Assembly (NCBI GenBank): GCA_900315845.1
Contig: OOHK01000003.1
Location: forward strand, 146,904-210,903
DNA from: Candidatus Avelusimicrobium luingense
GTDB taxonomy: Bacteria > Elusimicrobiota > Elusimicrobia > Elusimicrobiales > Elusimicrobiaceae
DNA: 64,000 nt
Reading direction: 5' to 3'
Part shown: one piece after another, positions 59,101-64,000 of the stretch
Layout: each line of letters begins with the position of its first letter
Position numbering within the stretch: position 1 is the stretch's first letter
The notes under the pieces: generated by a model
What the model saw: only the letters and a program-made list of their open reading frames with translations
What the model was told of the DNA's origin: nothing
The model's database searches: none
Translations under genes and position numbers: made by a program

Positions 59101-59961
59101 ATGATACGAAACCGAATTTTAACAATTTTAGTCAGTTGTCTTGGCGTGCTTTTTGGCACAGCCGTTCTCTACGCCGCGCCGAAAGCCACCCCCGTAACGT
59201 TATCTACTAAAGACGGTTGGGCGTTAGCGGCGGCTTATCTTCCCGCTCAATCGGAGCAAAAAACGGTTGTGTTATTGCATGACGGCGGAAAAAATAAAGA
59301 AGCCTTTTCCGCTCTGGAAAATGCACTCGCCCCGGAAGGAATCGGTTATTTAGCGTTAGATTTGCGCGGATATGGGCAAAGTGTCGGCGGCGGGAAAGCC
59401 TCGTCGTTCAAACGCGAAGGAGTGGATAATCCGTTTAACAAAATGACACGTGATGTAGATGCGGCCATAGAATTTTTACATAAAAAAGGTGTGAAAGACG
59501 AAGATTTATGCGTTTTGGGTGCCGGCTTGGGCGCGAATGTAGCCGCTAAAAGTATGACATTTTGGCCCGATACCGCACTATTGGCCCTGATTAGCCCGAC
59601 GGCAAACGTGCGTGATGTCTTATCTATTCCGGCCATGCGGTTATATAAGGGGAATGTACTGATTGCGGCGGGGGCGGCCGATAAAAAAATGTTTTTGGAA
59701 GCGAGCGTTATTCGTAATGTGGCGTATTTAACGACGGGGCCGGAAAATGGCAAAGTCACTTTTTTAACGGCGTACGATAAAACATCACACGACATGTTAA
59801 ACCAATATTTGATTCCGTCCGTTGTCCAATGGATTAAAACACCCCAACGCCCCGAAGTGCTTGCGGATACTCCGGTGGAAGTAGATACACATGAACAAAC
59901 CGATGGGGTAGCCATTTTACCTTCAGATACGGAAGAAGCATTAGTCCCTTCTGTTTTATAA
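59101..59961 (+). CDS. Exported alpha/beta hydrolase homologue, nucleophile missing
   Basis: Protein of 286 residues with a signal peptide (about 1-25, ending in LYAA). The alpha/beta-hydrolase layout is clear: VVLLHDGGKNKEAF (oxyanion HG-like region, about 56-69), LALDLRGYGQS (about 82-92), and the nucleophile elbow CVLGAGLGANVAAK. In the usual G-x-S-x-G elbow the serine is Gly142 here (codon GGC; AGC would be one change away). A candidate His remains in TSHDML. It is therefore probably not a hydrolase. The start lies at the likely transcription start, without Shine-Dalgarno. The GH3-like gene follows ten bases downstream. Confidence 0.7.
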   Translation: MIRNRILTILVSCLGVLFGTAVLYAAPKATPVTLSTKDGWALAAAYLPAQSEQKTVVLLHDGGKNKEAFSALENALAPEGIGYLALDLRGYGQSVGGGKASSFKREGVDNPFNKMTRDVDAAIEFLHKKGVKDEDLCVLGAGLGANVAAKSMTFWPDTALLALISPTANVRDVLSIPAMRLYKGNVLIAAGAADKKMFLEASVIRNVAYLTTGPENGKVTFLTAYDKTSHDMLNQYLIPSVVQWIKTPQRPEVLADTPVEVDTHEQTDGVAILPSDTEEALVPSVL

Positions 59962-59970
59962 GGAGCCATT

Positions 59971-60909
59971 ATGAAACCGGCACGCATTGTTTTCCCTGCA
60001 TTTTGGTTTGGACAGAGCGATATTAAACAAGCCGAAGAATTGGCGCGGATGGGTGTCGGCGGATTTTGTTTGTACGGCGGAACAGCGGCACAAACATTAA
60101 AACTGACGCAACGTCTTAATGCGGTTTCTCCTTATGGGCGGCTCCTGTTTTGCGCAGATATTAAAGACGATTTGAGTGAAGTAATTAAAGATGCACCCGC
60201 CCTACCTAAAAATCGTGCTCTTGTTGAATATTCTTCCCCGGAAGCAGCGTACCGCAAAGGTAATTTGCTGGGACGTATGGCCCGCGCGGTCGGGTTAGAT
60301 TGGGTGCTTGCGCCCATCGTAGATTTAGGGTATGCGGCTTCATCTATTTCCGATGATCCGGCTATTGTTTCGCGCTTGGCGGGAGATATGCTCGCGGGGC
60401 TTTCCAATGCGGGTGCGCTGACGTGCGTAAAGTATTTTCCCGGCGTATCCGGCGCATTAAAAACGTTGGTGCAATTAGAGGATGCCGAGTTTATCCCATA
60501 TAAAAATTTGTTTCGCCGTACCGATGCGGTTATGCCGTCAGACATGACTTTTGTCAATATAGATAACGACAATCAGGCCTGTCTGTCCGACAAAGTAATT
60601 AAGGGGCTCCTTCGCAAGCGGCTTAATTACAAAGGATGTATTATGGGATTTCCGTTACATGCGGCGCGGCTTCGCTACGAAGAAGCAAGTGCCGTCAAAA
60701 TGTTGCACGCCGGTGTGGAAAATATTTTGGCCCCGCGTGATGCTTTTGGTGTGATCGCCGCCATTGAGCGCGAAGTGAACCGTGGGCTTTTGTTTGATAA
60801 TATGGTGCAAGCCATTTCTAATCACGAAATGTTTATCAGCAAAGTTTCTTCCGGCCCGGAACCGGAGAGTATTTCCAAAGCATTTGAAGCAGCACGCAAA
60901 TCATTTTAA
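59971..60909 (+). CDS. GH3/NagZ-like protein lacking catalytic residues
   Basis: Protein of 312 residues with the layout of the GH3 N-terminal barrel (NagZ-like). VGGFCLYGGTAAQTLKLTQ matches the GFILFGRN region. The barrel continues through VLAPIVDLGY, then CVKYFPGVSGA in place of KHFPGHG (the catalytic His is lost). LNYKGCIMGFPLHAARL replaces LGFQGVVFSDDL; the nucleophile Asp position is Phe227. Both catalytic residues are thus missing. No signal peptide is seen. AAGGAG supports the start. With the hydrolase-like gene upstream it forms a pair of degenerate enzymes. Fold assignment is by pattern only. Confidence 0.65.
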   Translation: MKPARIVFPAFWFGQSDIKQAEELARMGVGGFCLYGGTAAQTLKLTQRLNAVSPYGRLLFCADIKDDLSEVIKDAPALPKNRALVEYSSPEAAYRKGNLLGRMARAVGLDWVLAPIVDLGYAASSISDDPAIVSRLAGDMLAGLSNAGALTCVKYFPGVSGALKTLVQLEDAEFIPYKNLFRRTDAVMPSDMTFVNIDNDNQACLSDKVIKGLLRKRLNYKGCIMGFPLHAARLRYEEASAVKMLHAGVENILAPRDAFGVIAAIEREVNRGLLFDNMVQAISNHEMFISKVSSGPEPESISKAFEAARKSF

Positions 60910-60950
60910 GTATTAGGGCAGACTGTAAGAACGTTATAATAATCTAATAA

Positions 60951-61003
60951 AACAACCCCCGACAAAAAACGAAAGTTTATTCGTTTCCTGTCGGGGGTTT
61001 TAA
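60951..61003. terminator. Bidirectional terminator
   Basis: AACCCCCGACA pairs with TGTCGGGGGTT, with an inner AAACGAA/TTCGTTT extension and T-tracts on both sides. It lies between two convergent genes. Confidence 0.9.
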
Positions 61004-61021
61004 TGGGAAAGTATCGCTAAA

Positions 61022-61336
61022 TTACTTTTCTTCTTCTTTGTGGAACTTGGCAGAGATTTCGTCTTTGCGTTTGTTCCATTCTTTCATTACTTTTTCTTTG
61101 CCTTCGGCAATTTTTTCACGCGCATTTTCTACATGTTCGGCGATTTTTTCGCGTGCATGGCCGGCGTGTTCCAATACATATTCTTTTTGTTCTTCATACG
61201 TATCGTCCGCCCAGCGTTTAAGTTTGCGGCGGGTTGTTTCGCCTTTGGCGGGCGCAAACAAAAGCCCTAACGCAATTCCTGTTACCGCTCCCAGTAAAAA
61301 AGCGGCGAGTCCGGTTTCAGCATTTCTGTTGCACAT
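61022..61336 (-). CDS. YtxH-like protein
   Basis: Protein of 104 residues with one membrane helix close to the N-terminus (AAFLLGAVTGIALGLLFAPAKGE, about residues 10-32). It continues into a long, highly charged helical tail rich in K and E with repeated REKIAEH/REKIAEG units. The G-x-x-x-G-LLFAPxKG pattern is the YtxH family signature. Members are stress-related in Gram-positives, but function is unclear. I start at 61336, which follows AGGGGG; a longer upstream extension has no support. Divergent from nfnB. Confidence 0.8.
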   Translation of the reverse strand: MCNRNAETGLAAFLLGAVTGIALGLLFAPAKGETTRRKLKRWADDTYEEQKEYVLEHAGHAREKIAEHVENAREKIAEGKEKVMKEWNKRKDEISAKFHKEEEK

Positions 61337-61428
61337 AATAGCCCCCTTGTTTAGTTTGTATAATGTTATATAGATATTATACAACAAAAGATTTTTTTTG
61401 CCAGTGGAAAAAATCAGGGAGAAAAAAT

Positions 61429-62820
61429 ATGCCAAACCCGTCATCCCCGCGCCAAAACGGCCGGCAACTTGCACCCGAAGTGCGTAAGCAGAATTTTGAA
61501 GAAGTTGCCCAAATTTTTACCAAAGAAGAAGCCCAAGCCGAGGCCAACCGCTGTTTGCATTGTGCTAATGCACGTTGTCAGGCCAACTGCCCGGTAGGAG
61601 TGCAAATTCCGGCGTTTATTGCCTTGTTAAAAGACGGTAACGTCGGCGGAGCGATTGCTAAAATTATGGAAACCAGTTTGCTCCCCGCTATTTGCGGACG
61701 CGTCTGTCCGCAAGAAAAACATTGCGAGGGAAACTGTGTGTTAAAAGAAAAATTCGGCTCGGTCAATATCGGCATGTTGGAACGTTACACCGCCGACACC
61801 GCACGCAAAGAAGGGTTATTGCAAGCCCCCGTTTGCGCTCAAAAAACAGGCAAAAAAGTAGCGTGTATCGGTTCGGGCCCGTCGTCCATCGCGGCGGCGG
61901 CGGAACTAGCGCGCGCCGGACATGACGTGACCGTTTTTGAAGCCTTGCACGCGTTTGGCGGAGTGCTTCGTTACGGAATCCCGTCTTTTAGATTGCCGCG
62001 TGAAGTAATTGATAATGAAATTAAAACCGTTCAATCAATGGGCGTAAAATTTCAAACCGATGTGCTTGTCGGCGCCAGCGAAACGGTAGCAGATTTATTA
62101 AAACAATTTGATGCCGTATATATCGGTAGCGGGGCAGGGCTTCCCACCATGCTCGGTATCCCCGGCGAAAGTGCCGTTGGCGTGTATAGCGCAAACGAAT
62201 TTTTAACGCGCGTCAACTTAATGCAGGCTTATAAATTTCCGCAGACCGATACGCCTATCCGTATCGGAAAACGTGTGGTAGTGTTGGGCGGCGGAAACAG
62301 CGCAATGGACGCAGCGCGTTGTGCCATGCGTTTAGGGCCGGACAGCGTTACCGTGGCTTACCGCCGAAGTGCGGCTGAAATGCCTGCCCGCGCGGCCGAA
62401 GTATTGCACGCGCAGGAAGAAGGGGTGGCGTTTGATTACCTGATTACGCCCAAAGAAATTTTACAAGATGAAACCGGGCACGTTACCGGCATTAAATGTA
62501 CCCGCAACGAACTTGGCGAACCGGATGCCAAAGGTCGGCGCCGGCCGGTGGAAATTCCTAACTCGGAATTTATACTTCCCGCCGATACGGTCATTGTGGC
62601 TATCGGCCAACGGCCCAATCCGATTATCGCCAAAACCACCCCGCAGTTGAAAACAACGGAGCGCGGCGTTTTAGCGTTAGACGAAGAAGGCAAAACCTCT
62701 ATCCCCGGTGTATATGCGGGGGGAGATATTATCCGCGGTGGAGCAACGGTGCTGCTTGCTATGAAAGACGGTATTGAAGCCGCCCGCCGTATTAACAAGT
62801 ATCTCAATGGGGGAAAATAA
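61429..62820 (+). CDS. nfnB: NfnB-like NADPH-dependent flavoprotein (GltD-like)
   Basis: Flavoprotein of 463 residues, homologous to the small subunit of glutamate synthase. The N-terminal domain binds [4Fe-4S] clusters through CLHCANARCQANCP (about 43-56) and CGRVCPQEKHCEGNC (about 89-103). FAD- and NAD(P)H-binding motifs are ACIGSGPSSIAAAAELARAGHDV (about 145-167) and VVLGGGNSAMDAARCAMRLG (about 285-304). Together with the next gene it matches NfnAB, the electron-bifurcating NADH-dependent ferredoxin:NADP oxidoreductase. A GGGAG eight bases upstream supports ATG 61429. Without the large GltB subunit nearby, a glutamate synthase role is unlikely. Confidence 0.87.
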   Translation: MPNPSSPRQNGRQLAPEVRKQNFEEVAQIFTKEEAQAEANRCLHCANARCQANCPVGVQIPAFIALLKDGNVGGAIAKIMETSLLPAICGRVCPQEKHCEGNCVLKEKFGSVNIGMLERYTADTARKEGLLQAPVCAQKTGKKVACIGSGPSSIAAAAELARAGHDVTVFEALHAFGGVLRYGIPSFRLPREVIDNEIKTVQSMGVKFQTDVLVGASETVADLLKQFDAVYIGSGAGLPTMLGIPGESAVGVYSANEFLTRVNLMQAYKFPQTDTPIRIGKRVVVLGGGNSAMDAARCAMRLGPDSVTVAYRRSAAEMPARAAEVLHAQEEGVAFDYLITPKEILQDETGHVTGIKCTRNELGEPDAKGRRRPVEIPNSEFILPADTVIVAIGQRPNPIIAKTTPQLKTTERGVLALDEEGKTSIPGVYAGGDIIRGGATVLLAMKDGIEAARRINKYLNGGK

Positions 62821-62821
62821 T

Positions 62822-63676
62822 ATGCAAGAAAATACCATTTTAATCAAAGAACAATTAAATAGTGCAGTCGTTAAATTTGTGATTTACAAACCGCTGATTG
62901 CCAAATCGGCTAAAGCCGGGCAATTTGTCATCTTGCGCGGGCGCGAAGGCGGCGAACGTGTGCCGGTTACGCTGGTGGATTGGGATAAAGAAAAAGGTAC
63001 GATTACCGTTATTATCCAAGCCATCGGTAAATCCACGTCGCTATTTAATTCGCTTAACCAAGGGGATCAATTTTTGAACGTAGCCGGGCCGCTTGGCACT
63101 CCCGTGGAAATTAAAAAGTACGGCACTGTGGCGGTAGTCGGCGGCGGGGTAGGTATTGCCGAAGTGTACCCCATTGCCCGCGCGTTAAAAGAAGCGGGTA
63201 ACCGCGTGATTGCGGTACTCGGCGCGCGCACAAAAGAACTGTTGATTTTAGAGCCGGAAATGACTGCCCTGTGCGATAAAACCGTCTGCGCTACGGACGA
63301 CGGATCACACGGAATGAAAGGCATGGTAACCGACGCTATCCAAGCGTTGCATGACGGCGGCGAAAAAATAAATGCCGGATTTATTATCGGGCCGATTCCT
63401 ATGATGAAATTTACCGCGCGTTTAATGGATAAGTTGGGCATTACTCCCTATGCCAGTTTGAACCCGATTATGCTAGACGGTACGGGGATGTGCGGTTGTT
63501 GCCGTGTGACGGTGGAAGGCAAAGTGCGTTTTGCGTGTGTGGAAGGGCCGATGTTCCCCGCCAGCACGATTGATTTTGACGAACTCATCCGCCGCACCAG
63601 CGAATATAAACCGCTTGAAAAAGAAAGTTTGGAAAACTTCCGCAAAGACCACGTTTGTAAATGTGGGTTGCATTAA
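62822..63676 (+). CDS. nfnA: NfnA-like ferredoxin:NADP oxidoreductase subunit
   Basis: Flavoprotein of 284 residues of the dihydroorotate dehydrogenase electron-transfer (PyrK-like) family. An FAD domain (GQFVILRGREGGERVPVTL) and an NAD domain (VVGGGVGIAEVYPIARAL, about 105-122) precede a C-terminal [2Fe-2S] segment. That segment reads LDGTGMCGCCRVTVEG with a later FACVEGP, giving Asp plus three Cys, the unusual ligand set of NfnA. The start lies one base after nfnB, with a GGGGG site in the nfnB end. The pair would interconvert NADH, NADPH and reduced ferredoxin. Confidence 0.88.
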   Translation: MQENTILIKEQLNSAVVKFVIYKPLIAKSAKAGQFVILRGREGGERVPVTLVDWDKEKGTITVIIQAIGKSTSLFNSLNQGDQFLNVAGPLGTPVEIKKYGTVAVVGGGVGIAEVYPIARALKEAGNRVIAVLGARTKELLILEPEMTALCDKTVCATDDGSHGMKGMVTDAIQALHDGGEKINAGFIIGPIPMMKFTARLMDKLGITPYASLNPIMLDGTGMCGCCRVTVEGKVRFACVEGPMFPASTIDFDELIRRTSEYKPLEKESLENFRKDHVCKCGLH

Positions 63677-63687
63677 AATTTGGCACC

Positions 63688-63718
63688 AAAAAGCCCTGCT
63701 ATCAAGCAGGGCTTTTTT
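63688..63718. terminator. Terminator after nfnA
   Basis: AAAAAGCCCTGC pairs with GCAGGGCTTTTTT around TATCAA. It is bidirectional, ending nfnBA on plus and the partial gene on minus. Confidence 0.92.
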
Positions 63719-63732
63719 AGAATTTAGTTATC

Positions 63733-64000
63733 CTATTGAATTCCAAGTTCATTGTCTTCATCTATTTCCATTATACCTTTGATGGTAACTTCTGATGAAG
63801 GCTTGTCGTCTTTGACATAGGTACTAAGCACCGTTTCGATTTGTAACCACAGATTGTTATAAATGTCTGTATACTGAATTTGTAATTCCGGTAACGTCAG
63901 CTCTTTTTGTTTCCAGGCATTAAGAATTTCTTTCCTTGCTTGTTTGGTAAGGGCCTTTATCTGCTTAGTTAACTGACGTTGCTCTTTAGGAGTCAAACCT
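63733..64000 (-). CDS. Partial hypothetical protein, C-terminal part
   Basis: About 88 residues of a minus-strand protein whose start lies beyond the window. The visible part is a basic helical stretch (PKEQRQLTKQIKALTKQARKE) followed by a helix with ILNAWKQKELTLPELQIQY and an acidic tail ending DEDNELGIQ. The frame stays open to the last base, and the in-frame TTG near the edge has no convincing ribosome site, so I treat it as internal. I do not recognise the family. Confidence 0.5.
   Translation of the reverse strand, partial: GLTPKEQRQLTKQIKALTKQARKEILNAWKQKELTLPELQIQYTDIYNNLWLQIETVLSTYVKDDKPSSEVTIKGIMEIDEDNELGIQ

Noticed and set aside
1..64000. CRISPR arrays, insertion sequences, integrases, phage genes, toxin-antitoxin or restriction genes
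   Set aside because: I looked for regularly spaced direct repeats, transposase or integrase motifs and typical small toxin pairs and found none I could support.

Overview
The window looks like ordinary chromosome from a Gram-negative, anaerobic, rod-forming bacterium. I see no phage, integrase, insertion sequence, CRISPR array or restriction system. Lipid A synthesis (lpxB), the MreBCD/PBP2/RodA shape genes and a periplasmic amidase point to a diderm cell wall. A four-subunit 2-oxoacid:ferredoxin oxidoreductase and an NfnAB-type transhydrogenase point to ferredoxin-based anaerobic metabolism. Scattered single type IV pilin-like genes with near-identical N-termini resemble gut Elusimicrobiota (Elusimicrobium and relatives). 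That assignment rests on remembered gene content and gene style, not on a search.

Layout. 1-9830: end of rplQ, then mreB-mreC-mreD-mrdA-rodA, a DUF2344 gene, rng and an N-acetylmuramoyl-L-alanine amidase, all on plus. 9893-15095: an orphan pilin, an ankyrin-repeat envelope protein, a split chromate-transporter pair, a protease-like protein without catalytic residues, and a metallopeptidase coupled to an unknown exported protein. 15200-20323: glycine cleavage genes gcvT-gcvH-gcvPA-gcvPB, then a lipoate ligase/octanoyltransferase-like gene. 20323-26262: an M50-like membrane protein, an AsmA-like protein, pyrE, an rlmI-like gene and an exported subtilisin-like protein. 26328-31606: a pilin, an MFS transporter, the 2-oxoacid:ferredoxin oxidoreductase operon, tRNA-Phe and another pilin. 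31667-40829 is all minus strand: trmL, a 374-base structured non-coding gap, an alpha-glucan phosphorylase, a DUF1646 transporter, tRNA-Glu, a GDYXXLXY/DUF2157 pair, and two tandem exported metzincin-like proteins. 41015-52814 is nearly all plus strand: ychF, an RNA uracil methyltransferase, an RDD protein, a TfoX domain protein, a UvrD/PcrA helicase, a pilin remnant, gatC-gatA, a Nudix hydrolase, pheS-pheT and a coiled-coil protein. 52872-59010 is minus: a pilin, a POT transporter, a zinc-ribbon membrane protein, a short Rel enzyme, lpxB and a Gfo/Idh/MocA oxidoreductase. 59101-64000: two apparently inactive enzyme homologues (alpha/beta hydrolase and GH3), a YtxH protein, nfnB-nfnA, and a gene cut by the window end.

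How the genes fit together. The left end couples ribosomal protein expression to cell elongation and peptidoglycan remodelling. The gcv genes and the lipoyl-attachment enzyme form one functional set, because GcvH needs lipoylation. The oxidoreductase would make reduced ferredoxin and NfnAB would exchange it with NAD(P)H. The least explained parts are the paired metzincins (37817-40829), the structured gap (32126-32499), the pattern of pilin genes at the convergent 3' ends of plus-strand operons, several promoters placed so that transcripts would start at the ATG (leaderless mRNA), and the cluster of degenerate enzymes.
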